Positions 50,241 through 61,495 of a DNA stretch of 64,000 nucleotides are shown one piece after another. Each line of letters opens with the position of its first letter. Within the stretch, counting starts at the first letter, position 1. The DNA is from Epiperipatus broadwayi (Eukaryota; Onychophora; Udeonychophora; Euonychophora; Peripatidae): positions 4,769,244 through 4,833,243 of the forward strand of contig JAQFVV010012418.1 of the NCBI GenBank assembly GCA_028023455.1. Reading direction: 5' to 3'. Under the pieces are notes generated by a model, which did no database searches, was not told the origin of the DNA, and saw only the letters and a program-made list of their open reading frames with translations. Both the position numbers and the translations under genes were made by a program.

Positions 50241-50593
50241 GTAATGATAATAAATGCTGGGAAAAGAAGGGAAGATATGAAAGTTATGCTGAAGATATGC
50301 ACAGAGATGGAGATTAAATTTAGTGAATAAAAATCAAAAGTAATGATAATAAATGCTGGGGAAAGAGAAGAGAAAGAATGTTTGTTGGGCATATAAAGTT
50401 AAATATTGTGAATAGGTATAACTAGATGGGAATCATCTTAAGTAGTCAGAGAAATATCATCAAAGAAAAGAAAGAGACAGATGAGGAAATTAACAGTGTT
50501 TTCATTCAATATAATGTAGCAAGAATTGTATGGAAGTGAGTGGAAGTAGCAGGATTAATTTATGGTAATGATGTGTAATTTAATAGTAAAGAG

Positions 50594-51260
50594 GTGCTAC
50601 ATTACCTAGAAAAAGTACAAAGAGAAGTAGGAAGATATGCATTAGATGCAGATGTGTGGATGGCAAAGGGGGCAATTCAAGGAGAAATGGGATGGTCAAG
50701 TTTTTATATGACAGATGCAAAAAGCAAAATGAAAATGTTCGGTAGATCACAATTTACGAACAGTAAGAGAATAGCTAAATTAGTATTTAACTGGGTTACA
50801 TGTAAAGAAAAGGCAACAAGATACATGAGAAAAGTAGTACAGTATGTAGAAGATTTCAATAAAGACTTTATGTCAGTATATTTGTACAAAAGATGGGATG
50901 ATTGTGTTAGGAGGATTATTAGTGTTATAATAGCAAAGAATGAGATAAAAAAATAGATGGATTAATAAAAAATAGGGAGTTGAAGAGATGGAGAACTAGT
51001 ATGGAGAGTAAAAAGAGTTTAAATGTATATTAGAATAAACAGAATATTGGGTGTGAGTTAATTTACAATAATAGCAAGGAAAGTAGTTTACTGTTTAAGG
51101 CTCAAACAAGATCATTAGCAGCAAGGGAATAAACACATAAATGGAGAAATGTGAGTGATGTAGTCTGCAAGTTATGTAAAGAAGACATGGAAAATATTAG
51201 ACATTTACTAATTGAATGTATATGCTTACAAGATGATGTTGTGGAAATGGAATGGAGCAG
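50594..51260 (+). pseudogene. LINE ORF2 C-terminal region
   Basis: An open stretch of 120 codons (50594-50956) carries AIQGEMGWSSFYMTDAKSKM, a pattern recurrent in the RT C-terminal region of CR1-group LINEs. Further on, CKLCKEDMENIRHLLIEC (about 51165-51220) is a terminal Cys-Cys-His-Cys cluster, as found at the end of such ORFs. Broken by stops between the two. Confidence 0.7.
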
Positions 51261-51410
51261 GAAAGAGAAGAATATGGGAAAAACTTAGGGTGGGAATGGA
51301 AAAGAAAGGTAAAATGGCTAACAGGTTTCTCTGGACATAGTGGCTGAGAGATTCCTGACTTCGATAAAGGAGAAGCCATAGTACATCACATCATAACATT
51401 TTGTGAAGAG

Positions 51411-52290
51411 ACATTATATCAAAGTTTTACTGGTGAGGATCTTAAACTATAAACACCTACACAGCCATATACCATTACAAATATTTTAATGCCTCTAGGT
51501 TATGAAGAACAGAGATTCTTTAGAAGCATCAATGGGCAAGAGCAGATAACAGTAAACAAATGTGAAGGATTGATGTAATAACAAACAAAACAAATTTATT
51601 TACAGTTCAATTATAATACCTAAATTTAAATTACCATTACATGCACGCATACATTTCATTTGTTGACATCAGGTTGCTTTTTTTAATATTAACAATGATA
51701 AAATCGCTGAAGACTACCATTTATCTGATTCTGTTAGATATGTGTTAGACATACCAATATGTACACATTTAGACCTTTCAATTTTAAGTCTCAAAGAAGA
51801 GGCAATATTAAAACAGACTAAATTAAATTCAAACACGCACAATATGGAGTCAATTACAATATCAGCCTTATAAAATATGCATTTCATCCTATGCCATATT
51901 AAAAGTATAACAACAAAATAAATGTCTTAAAATCCAGAGTAAGTAAACTACATATAAAATTAAAACTCAAGCTTGGAAAATATATTCCCAGGGTAAAATG
52001 TCTCTAAACCTGAAGTAAAATTACAAACATCCAAGAGTGATTACACATAAAATCAAATTTAAGCATGGAAATTATATACATCACAGAAAGGCAAATAAAC
52101 ATATACAGAATTCAAGTACAATTCATAAAATATCTAGAGAATCACTATATATACACACACACATATATATTCCAACCTTTAATTTCAAATGCATATGTGA
52201 TACAAAAAAACATGGCTACCTTTCTAAAATTTCTAAGCAAAATTAAATCAGTTTTCTGAACTACCTATATGTAAATAAATAAACTAGCAA
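51411..52290. other. Spacer, no recognised feature
   Basis: AT-rich with a short CA run (about 52150). The overlapping plus-strand ORFs at 52.04-52.26 kb are low-complexity. Confidence 0.45.
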
Positions 52291-52299
52291 TGTAGATAA

Positions 52300-53185
52300 T
52301 TGTAATCTTGTGGAAAGGAATTAATCTTCACACATGTGATATTAGATTACATTCACATGCATTCACCCATCAACAAGTGTTTTAAAAGCATAAGTTATAA
52401 TATTTATGCTTAGAGCTTATTCTTATATAAACCAATCTTTATTGCTCATGCTTAAATCAGGACTTGAATTTATTACGAAGAGAAAATTTCTCATTTTTAA
52501 ATACCTGTGATTTTTAATTATATTAATTTGAATATATGTAAATAAATAAATTAGTGATGTATATAATTGTAATCTTGTGGAATTTGTGAAGATTAATTCC
52601 CTTCCACAAGATTACACATATATACATTTCTTAATTCTTTATTTACATATGTTTAAACCAATGTAATTAAAAATCACAGGTATTTAAAAATGAGAAACTT
52701 TCTCTTCTCTGTGATATATAAATTAAATCTGTACAAATAATTTGTTAATTGAAATATCAGATCATAATAAGTTCAAGTCCTGATTTAAACATGATCAATA
52801 AGGATTGGTTTGAGTGAGTGCAGCATATGAAGATTAATTCCTTTCTACAAGATAACAATTACATACATTACTAAATTATTTATTTACATATATTCAACTA
52901 GTGTAATTAAAAATTAAAGATATTTAAAAATGAGAAACTCTCTTTCCTGTGATATATAAATCAAATTTGTACAAATAATTTGTCATTGAAATATCAAACT
53001 CATAATAAGTTTGAGCCCTGATTTAAGCATGATCAATAGGAGTTGGTTTATAAAGAAATCAACTCCAAGCATAAGTTTTACACTTATGCTTTTCAAACAC
53101 TTATTGATGGATGAGTGCACATAAATTAATCGAATAGTGCATGTGTGAAGATTAATTCCCATCCACAAAATTGAACTACCTACAT
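52300..53185. mobile_element. Nested foldback cluster
   Basis: An outer inverted pair (about 52300-52490 and 52960-53180) shares GTGGAAAGGAATTAATCTTC / GAAGATTAATTCCCATCCAC, the CATGCATTCACCCATCAACA region, AAGTGTTTTAAAAGCATAAG and CTCATGCTTAAATCAGG. An inner pair (about 52430-52580 and 52607-52810) meets at 52585, with arms ending TAATCTTGTGG / CCACAAGATTA. A further direct copy of the inner right arm lies at 52830-53060. This looks like one foldback family that has inserted into or duplicated within itself. Confidence 0.75.
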
Positions 53186-54179
53186 GTATGCATCAACCAC
53201 ATACATACATTTCCCCCACTATTTTAGACATACATTATCCAAATGTTTTTTTTTTTTTTGTAATAGTTTCAAAGAGATAACTTTTGTAAAAATAAATCTT
53301 AACTATTTAAAACTCAATCTTTTCATATATCCTTTTAAAATAAATTCTTTGCTTGCAAAGCAGCCATATTGAATATTTAAAAAATTATGTTAAGCCACAA
53401 ATTTTATCATAACTTAACTTTATATTACTCAAAAATGACATAATATATTGAAACAGTAAGGTCTGCTTTGCAGATCTTCGTTTCACCTTTTCTCACCTAC
53501 TTCCTACCCTCATACCTTAGTTTGAACCCCAATCTATCATAGTGTGTCTGCAATACACTTATATACCGAAAATCCCGCCTAATTTTAAACCACGAGCACA
53601 ATGCTCGTATTATATATATAACTTATTCCCAAATAAAATAAAATATTATGAATTATGTATTTGTTCACATAATTTACATTTATTAAAAAGTAAGTTATAT
53701 AAGTCGTAATTGCGCACACACTATGATATCCGTTTTAAAACATATCAAAATTATAAATTGTTAGTTATTTTGTTTGGATCTATTTACAAATATATTACCG
53801 TTGTAATATATTTTGATTTAAAATAAAATTCATTTAGTAAATATTCGTTTAGTAGATAGATTCAAATATTACGATTTAAAATAAAATAATTTTCGTTTTG
53901 TTTAATAAAAATCATCCCAAATATTTCTGTTAAAATAAAAGAGGGACAATAGTTTAATTATATAAGTTTATCTAAAAACAGCAGCTGTCCACTTAAGTTT
54001 TCTTTAATTAGTAGCAGTAATTTTAATTAAATCTAGTTTGTAATTCGAATGTCGACGGGGAAGTTAACAAAAGAAATTAATTAATGTTGAATTCCTTTAG
54101 ACATTCGGATAGATTTAATTACAGCAGATAAGTCCAATAATTTTGTACGCTCCAGGGCAAGTCTATTGTTAAATTTTAC

Positions 54180-54187
54180 TATAAAAA
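54180..54187 (+). promoter_or_regulatory. TATA box of LTR-B2
   Basis: TATAAAAA lies about 730 bp inside the left end, just before the minisatellite, and corresponds to the LTR-B1 TATA box by position relative to GAGGTAACCT. Confidence 0.4.
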
Positions 54188-54209
54188 GATGTTTTTCTTT
54201 TGTTCTCCA

Positions 54210-54352
54210 TTCTAAGCTTTTAAAAAGAATTCTGAGTTGTCTAAAGGTTTCTGAGTTATTCTAAGCTTCTAAAGAATTCTGAGTTGTAAAAAGGTTTCTG
54301 AGTTATTCTAAGCTTTTAAAGAATTCTGAGTTGTCTAAAGGTTTCTGAGTTG
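54210..54352 (+). repeat. Minisatellite, three units of about 47 bp
   Basis: Units begin TTCTAAGCTTTTAAAGAATT and end GGTTTCTGAGTTR. The first unit has two extra As. LTR-B1 lacks this tandem array, so it arose within this copy or subfamily. Confidence 0.85.
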
Positions 54353-56422
54353 TTCTAAAATTCTAATAATTTGCTAACCTTGACATGTCCGAGTAGAGGC
54401 GTTTAAGATGGCTATGTCCCCTCGGAATAGCCAGCCGCTGCTCCATAACATCAGAAATTATCACACGGACCCCGGAACTGCTGCTGCCGCTGCCAAAATA
54501 TGAACATTCCAGATTTTGCTGCTGAATTATAAAACCTGCCGAACATCTACCTGCAAATGCTTCTCCAGAGGTAACCTAAATTAACCCAAGAGCTCTTGTG
54601 ATCACTAACTAACATGCTATAGCTATTTAACATTGTTTTCTTATATTTCACAACTTCATTATGTATTTCTTTCATGTATTTAAATATACTCAACATTTTG
54701 CTCTATCCTTGGGTTAATATTTTCTATTTATAAAGCTTTCTTTTATTTTATTATGATAATGTGTCAGAATCGTCTTTGACCGAGTGAACTATTCCCTCTA
54801 TTGAAAGTAAGACGCCACTATTAAGGCATATTTTAAATTTATAATTTTCCAATTTTATTATCTTGCAAATCACTCGTTCGAGGGCGACTCTTTTCTTTAA
54901 TGTAATATAATCACATAGTTTAAAATCTACATGCTATTGATTTTAATCTAATATAAGAGTACGTGCGAAGTCAATGATTTAAATGTGTCCCCAAATGCAT
55001 GATTGCGTATATAAATCTATACTTACTTTTCAAACCTGCAAGCATGCATTTTCCTATTTTAATTACCATGTTCTACTTTCATTACAAAGTTCATCATTGA
55101 CGTCGAGAATGTGCGGACCCTTTTAAATGAATTTTGGGGAATCTGATTGGGCATTTCTCTTGATCCAAGTAAAACCCACTCAGTATGTTTTATATACACT
55201 AGTCTCGTATTGCTGGTAAATGAATTGGTTGTTGAGACCGCTTTGTTTTATTTTTCCAAGGATTCTTTACATGGCAAAGTCTGTTCTTTTCACTTATTGC
55301 AAGTTTCCAGGCAGAGGGTGTTCACAAATGACACCCCTGGGAATTAAACGCAATCGTCACACAGTCGCTAAGTTTCGGCTGTTCATCAAAATACTTTCCT
55401 ACGGGTTAGCGGCGAGACGCCCTCTGTAATTATTCCGGATCTTCAATATTGTTTCATTTTATATTTATTTTACAAAGCATCCGTGACTTAAACGAGTCAC
55501 ACCCTCCAACTTTATAAATTCACTATCAGCAATGCTGACCTCCCAATACAAATCTATTATTATTATTCTAAAATAAATGCTTTGATCCCATTCCCACGTT
55601 TGCTTAGTAAGCTTTAGTCCGTACTATTCTCGAAATCAATAAATATTTTAGAACATTTAATTTCAAATAGTGTCTTAAACTTGTCTATTTACTCAAAGCA
55701 CCTCGCACATGTTCCTATCTTGTCAAGCACATTATCGTAACGCTATTAGCCCGAGGAATAGAATATATCATTCTGTTTTAAAACCTTTTGTCATTACTGA
55801 AATATAAATGCCAACAATTATTTAATACGCGTCCCTGTCTCATATAAGCAGACAGTGGCGTTATATATATATATGTATTTATATAAATAAATTGTGTGAA
55901 ATTATTTAAAACTAAATTTTATCTCTTATTTTATTTGATTCCTATCACTGTCTCGGTCTATATATATATTTTCTGCATTTCTTTTATAAATCCATAGATG
56001 TTAATTAGCCACCCAAACTTATCTTAGTATAGAGTCTTTTGTTTCTCCCTGACCACCAGGCACCGGTAAAAGGTTATACTAGTTGTAGCATCAGATGCGA
56101 TATCACGTAGGTGGCGCTGTGAAATTTGGACTTTAGATTCGAACTTAGTATATCTAGAAGGCAACCCCTCCTAGAATGTTCAGTTTTGTGTCTGGGGTTT
56201 GAATTATGCAGTGCGTTAGCGAGATAGACGATTCTGACCGTTACAATATATTGTTTGAAACATAAAACACGAAAGAATGTAATTAAGCTAAAAAATACCA
56301 AAAAAATAAAGTAATTGATATTCAAAGTAATAAAAGAAAGAATAAAAGTTAATATTTCTATTAATTATTTTCATATCATTTCATAAATTCAAAATTAACA
56401 ATGGTACAACTTAAAATTATAT

Positions 56423-56522
56423 ATATATATATTCATATGTCATGGCATTGGCTGGGAAGTGAACCTGCTAACCCGGGACAACTGCTTGTAAGGCAACTGT
56501 ACTGACCATCAATGGTTGACAA
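56423..56522 (-). mobile_element. tRNA-derived SINE with target duplication
   Basis: A 100-bp insertion in R1, flanked by the perfect duplication AAAATTATAT (56413-56422, 56523-56532). On the minus strand there is an A-box-like GATGGTCAGTACAGTTG, a B-box-like AGGTTCACTTCC and an AT-rich tail. The uninterrupted R1 copy has a single ACTTAAAATTATAT at this point (plus-strand equivalent near 22700). Confidence 0.78.
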
Positions 56523-57760
56523 AAAATTATATTTTTGTTAATAGGTTAGTTGGATTCATCATAAAATTTCTAAAATATTGGTATATAACAACACTTACCT
56601 AAGGTAATTCATTAGTTGAAAACTTCGTAGAATAAAGACATTAGTACCTTTCATTTTTCCTACTAGCTTTTCAAAATGTATTTCCATATAGGAGTTTGCA
56701 ATGAATATGTCATCCCTAATAACATCCCTTATAACAAGTAGTTAATATTGATCAATAATTAGTATAATTTGAATATTATAATAAAGAACTTCAATAATGT
56801 TTGTAATTTATTAAAAATTACTACTAAAATAGTCACTATATACAAAATAAAATAAAAAGTGAATGAAAGACTAAATTCATTATAGAGTTAAGTTTGAGAT
56901 ACATAAGTTAGTAGTTTAGAGTCAATACGATGTATTATTTATTCTATCTTTATAGGTTTTGAGGGCTCATATTACTTCATGCTACTATGACCATAAATCT
57001 AGTAGTAGCTTCATCAACTACCATCTCTCTTTGCATTTGATATGCAACTCTGAAATTTACATTGCATTAATATATAATCGGCCTATGTTTATGTACTGTC
57101 AAAACCTTTACTTTTAGCATTTGCATATTTTTATTATATTTAAAATGCAGACAAGACATTATATAAAAATCTAAATCAGGTCATAATATTTTCAAAATAT
57201 GTTTATCTTTGTCTCATATCACCTAATTCAAATACTGGACACAAGCCCACACCATACCAAAAAATGCAGATAATTCATGATATAAATTTACCCAATCGCG
57301 AGCTATTTTTTTTGATCAACATATATGTTAGTTTCAATAATAATTTTTCGTATACTTTTTATCAAATATAAATTCAAATAATAATTAAAAAACACATAAA
57401 AATAAATACCAATGGCCCCCAATGACGTTCAGTCTTCAAAATACAATAGTAAAAAGTTGTATTTTTCTCTGCTGTACTTTTCATGATGAATATTACTTCC
57501 TTAACATTAAAAAATCTAAGAAAAAAACAAAAAAATTCAATTTAGTTCATCACAAAAATTATCATAAAATTTTTATTTTTTATCATAGAAAAATAAAACT
57601 TATCTTTTCTGAAACTAAAAAGAAAGATAGAAACAAAGGTATAAAAAGCACATGTGTAGACTGTGTAGATTTCTGTTAATATTAATGTTTAACCGGCATT
57701 TACAATTTGAAAATTCTTGCCCGCATTATGCGGGTGCAAAAACAAACAGGTTTTAAAACT

Positions 57761-58840
57761 AATAATGACTTGATTTTAACAATAACAACTCACTATAACT
57801 TTCTTCTCAAAAATGTTTCATAGCACATATTCAGGGGCATACCCCATATATATCGTGCCTATGTACTTTGTACAGACATTTTAAGTAGGGTTTAAAATGT
57901 AGCTGGATTTAAAAACATTTTAAATTTGTTAGTTTATACTATGTTATAGGGATTTTATAAATATGAGAGATTCAAAACTTGTTAAATGGAAGTTTATAAA
58001 GATATTTTAAATATTTTAAAGTTATTTTAGTGCAATTTAAATAGTAAAAGCAATATAATATATCATTTAAAAGATAAAATAAATTTATGTTTATTATATT
58101 TAACTGATATATTAATAAAACAATAGTTAAATGTCAGTAATAAATATTATATTGAACCACTAGAGAATAGCACTATGCATTTCGTAATTTTTTAAGAAAA
58201 ATTATGGTTAGTAGAAGATTTTAAAATGAAATTTAAAAAAAAATAAAAATATTGTGGTATCATTTATTAGTAAATGATCGGATTAAATTTCACAAATAAT
58301 ATAAATAAAATAAATGAAATATTAGTACTAAAGTATTTAAAGAGTGTTTTTTTTAAGAGATGCAAATCGCCAAAAAACAAAGCATTGCATCATCTTGTCA
58401 TTTTAAAAACAAAAATAAAAGAGTTTGAATAGAAAAATCAGGGGTGAAAATTAACTAAGTAAAAGATTAAAAGTATACTTCTCTCTTTTCATAAACTTAA
58501 AGAAAAAAAAATGTGTGTGTAAAAATGAAAATTTAATTAAAATATGAAAGGAAAATGTATAAACTTAAATCCACTTAAAGATTGCTCAGCCGATAAACAG
58601 AAGAAAGGGAATAATTCTAAACTGCATTATGTGAAAACAATGGAAAATGATTAAATATGGTATCTTATCCAAAGGCTAGATTAATCTATGCAAAAATATA
58701 GATTAAAACACAATGGGAATGTAATTACTAAAATTTGCAAATTAATTAAACCAGATCAGAGTGATAACTAGACAGACAATAAAGAGGAATCGTATAAAGG
58801 GACTAAAAAATCTATTCATTACCTTCAGTCCAGTTTTTTT
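57761..58840. other. AT-rich spacer
   Basis: No coding, repeat-terminal or RNA feature recognised. Confidence 0.5.
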
Positions 58841-58858
58841 TTATGTTAGCATTTCCAG

Positions 58859-59310
58859 TGTCATTCAGCTTCATTCATAATAATCATTTAAGATTAAGAT
58901 TATACTCGTACTATTACCGTGGAAGAGTTTCCAGAGAAGAGAAGATGGGGAAATCTACTAGCGTCCCCATAATGCGAGGTGTCTTCACATTTACTGAAAA
59001 AACATCTAACATCATGCAGTACAAGACAGTTACTGGAGTATGCAGCCAGTCTTCAGTCCCGGTCCTCCAGAACACCAGAAGTCCTCCATCTATAGTGATC
59101 TAAACAGTCAAGGAATATCTATCTCAATGAACGTAGAAAGTCAGCCAGGACCCAAAACTATTAGTGAAGTCCAAAAATCCAACCAGTTGGTGACCAATAC
59201 AAGAAGAAATGCAACGAGACATATCTCTCGGAGTATAAAATGAAAAAATCCTAGATAACTATGAACTTCCTATTCCCATTTATAAACTGATCTGTGTTCA
59301 AATAAAGAAC
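58859..59310 (+). other. Candidate terminal exon of an unknown gene
   Basis: An island of normal codon-like composition follows a T-rich tract ending TTTCCAG (acceptor at 58857-58858). It ends near a poly(A) signal, AATAAAG (59302), with a GT-rich stretch after it. One frame is open from the acceptor to 59103 (contains EEKMGKSTSVPIMRGVFTFT). Another frame, 59040-59243, has MQPVFSPGPPEHQKSSIYSD and continues to RRNATRHISRSIK before a stop. The two overlap, so an undetected internal splice, a frameshift or a pseudogene is possible. I do not recognise either protein. A SINE or retrocopy origin is not excluded. Confidence 0.3.
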
Positions 59311-60250
59311 TTTGTTGAACTTTGATAGCTATAGGAATCTTTAAGTGTCTCCTATAAATCATTATATAGAATGAATTCTAATGTGCATGCATATTTAATT
59401 TTCTCATAATGTATTTTAATATTTGCAAAGTTTTCCATTGAGTAACGAATTTATATATCAATGTGTGTGTACATATTTAGATTTAAATGTTTTAAATATA
59501 GTATTATTTATTATCATATATCTTAACTAGGAATGTATTTAAACAAATTTATAATGTTCTTTTATTACAATATTATTATTTTTTTTGTTATTAGAAGTGT
59601 TTCAAATAAACCATTTGTTTGTTAATTAATGTTTGATCGGTTCTCTTTGATAAGCATTAAGCAATACATATAGTTTGTCTCACTTATAATTAAATAAAAG
59701 AGTTAGCTAGGGATTAATCAAGTGTTAAATTGTATACCTGTCATCTAAGCATACTACTTATAACTTATGATTAGCTGGCGTCTGAGGTTCTACCTCGAAA
59801 CAAATAAAATGCCTTGGATGGCAGAGGTTCAAATTTAGCAGTGGTTTCAATCATTATTTAAATAATAAATAATTTAATATTATTCTAGAATGTTCTGAAA
59901 AGTGTCACATCTTAAAAGTGTTTGTGTTAGTATGTGAGTATTTCTAGACAGAAAAACCTTGATATCTAGTCTTGTTAATAAGATTAGAAACATTTAAAAG
60001 TGGCAAATTAATATTTGCAAATTTTATTTGAAAATAATAATGAAAATTATTGTGTTGTTTAAATATTATATTTTGCTTAAAAATTAATATTTCACATTAT
60101 TTGACGACATTTTAAATTGTTTTAATAAAGGTATTTAATATTTAGAAGTGTAAATAATTCTGATATAATATTTAATTAATTAATAAATGATGAATTATAG
60201 TTTCAAAAAGTATTTTTTTAAGATAACATTTTATTTTTATGTAAATTAGT
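59311..60250. other. AT-rich spacer
   Basis: A weak tRNA-like segment (GGCGTCTGAGG...CAGAGGTTCAAATTTAG, 59775-59841) may be an old SINE head. Otherwise nothing seen. Confidence 0.35.
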
Positions 60251-60252
60251 AT

Positions 60253-60424
60253 ATTATTAAAACAGGCAAAACTCTCTATATGTATTGCCACTTAATGCAA
60301 GCCAGAGTAATCAATGGATGCCAAAAGTCTTGTGCATAAAATCCTCATCTAGTGCCTACTCATCCAATATTATTCTGGCTTGCACTGAGTGGTAATACGA
60401 TAGAGTTTTGCCTGTTTAATAACA
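60253..60424. mobile_element. Hairpin MITE
   Basis: Arms 60253-60311 and 60367-60424 are inverted copies. Outer arms read ATTATTAAAACAGGCAAAAC and GTTTTGCCTGTTTAATAA, inner arms CAAGCCAGAGTAAT and ATTATTCTGGCTTG. The spacer is about 55 bp. No ORF. Confidence 0.8.
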
Positions 60425-60694
60425 GTTATGCGCAAGCATAAGAAATGGTGATGTGATGTTTACTCATTTAAATTAGTATGTGTTAAGAAGCAGGTTAACC
60501 AATGAGATTACTAGATCAAATCCGTATAAAAGATGTTTGATCTGTCTAGACAGTGACTGTGAAATTTATTATTAATATTTTTTGTTTGTCTAATTCTTTA
60601 AAGTTGCAATTTTTTATAATCAATATAATTTTCTATTTAAAAGTTTTTTTAAAGTACAATTAAGTAACTGTTTTAAAATAATGCCTAAATAAAA

Positions 60695-61035
60695 AACCAA
60701 TAATATTGGCATCAGCATGGGATTTAGGCTTTCCATCATCAGATTTTCAATGGTATGGATGGCTGAAGAGTTGGAGTAGATTGAAGCCTGCCATTAAAGT
60801 ATGAAGATTTGCTATCTTAATATAAACTGAGCACTGATTACATATATGTGTGTGGGGGGGGGCATGGTAATCTGGACCAACTGATGAATGCTGGTTCTGC
60901 ATGAAATACATATATTGGTGATTATTTATCGTTTCTACATGTGTGGTCATGTGTATAAGAGGTATGAGATAGTGTGGATAGTTAAAGGGTGCTTGAAAGT
61001 CTGAGTTCAAATCCCCTATATTTACAATTAAGCTC
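60695..61035 (+). repeat. Tandem SINE-like repeat, unit 1
   Basis: Begins AATAATATTGGCATCAGCAT and ends CTGAGTTCAAATCCCC, a good pol III B-box-like sequence. It matches unit 2 throughout, with scattered differences. Between the B-box-like end and unit 2 lies about 130 bp of unrelated sequence. Confidence 0.7.
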
Positions 61036-61165
61036 CAGGTATATGAAGAATGCCTGTATTTCAAATATTTACACATTAAGCCTGCATTCTGCCCATTCCT
61101 CTTCTATGTATTTAAATAGATAAGGTCCTATACATGTGGGGTCAGAGTGACTTGAGATCAACATG

Positions 61166-61495
61166 GGCATGGCAATAATATTGGCATCAGCATGGGATTT
61201 GACTTTCCATTATCAGATTTTCAATAGTGTGGATGGCTGAACAGTTGGAGATTGGATTAGATTGAAGCCTGTCCATTAAAGTATGAAGATTTGCTATCTT
61301 AATATAAACTGCGCACTAATTATATGTGTGGGAGATGATAATCTGAACCAACTGATGAGTGCTGTTTTAACACGAAATGTATATTGGTGATTGTTTATCT
61401 TTTTACATGTGTATGGTCATGTGTATCATTGGTATAAGACAGTGTGAATAGTTGAAGGTTGCTTGAAAGTCTGAGTTCAAATCCTCTATATTTAT
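61166..61495 (+). repeat. Tandem SINE-like repeat, unit 2
   Basis: Same layout as unit 1 (GATTTTCAATAGTGTGGATG, AGATTTGCTATCTTAATATA, TTGCTTGAAAGTCTGAGTTC AAATCC), displaced by about 472 bp. Whether the pair arose by tandem duplication or two insertions is unresolved. Confidence 0.7.

Larger units (their letters stand above)
46440..51410 (+). mobile_element. CR1-group-like LINE with SGNH ORF1, decayed
   Basis: A plus-strand non-LTR element of about 5 kb. It has ORF1 with coiled coil and SGNH-esterase domain (46540-47346), an endonuclease-like region (about 48160-48760), a reverse transcriptase region (about 49290-50240), a C-terminal region (50594-50956) and a terminal Cys/His segment (about 51160-51240). 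All parts are frameshifted and stop-ridden. A large foldback (47377-47810) interrupts the 3' part of ORF1 or its downstream linker. The clade call (CR1/L2/Daphne group) rests on the esterase-type ORF1 plus the RT and C-terminal style. Confidence 0.75.
53449..56245 (+). mobile_element. LTR-B2, candidate solo LTR of 2.8 kb
   Basis: The unit starts TGAAACAG and ends ATTCTGACCGTTACA, with ATATAT directly outside both ends. The insertion is proven by R1: flanks ATGACATAATATAT and ATATATTGTTTGAAAC rejoin to match the uninterrupted R1 copy (22850-22880, reverse complement). Internal order is TATA box (54180-54187), minisatellite (54210-54352), CTGC-rich leader, GAGGTAACCT (54568-54577), GAATGTGCGGAC (55107-55118). 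No recognisable ORF. The lack of an internal repeat argues for one LTR, not a small two-LTR element. Confidence 0.65.
53340..57760 (-). repeat. Unclassified repeat R1, minus-strand copy, split
   Basis: Reverse complement of 21260-22960, interrupted by LTR-B2 (53449-56245) and a SINE (56423-56522). The part right of LTR-B2 matches 21260-22860 and the part left of it matches 22860-22960. A terminal palindrome, GCCCGCATTATGCGGG, lies at 57719-57734. No gene content. Confidence 0.75.

Noticed and set aside
50024-50392. 122-codon minus-strand ORF with an internal duplication
   Set aside because: It is the antisense of the LINE RT region. Its duplication simply reflects the tandem repeat there.
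55147-55429. Overlapping plus-strand ORFs in LTR-B2
   Set aside because: Not conserved in LTR-B1 and no domain recognised. LTRs are not expected to code.
57719-57734. GCCCGCATTATGCGGG palindrome as a Helitron 3' hairpin
   Set aside because: No CTRR terminus 10-12 bases beyond and no TC start at the other end of R1. Kept only as a note.
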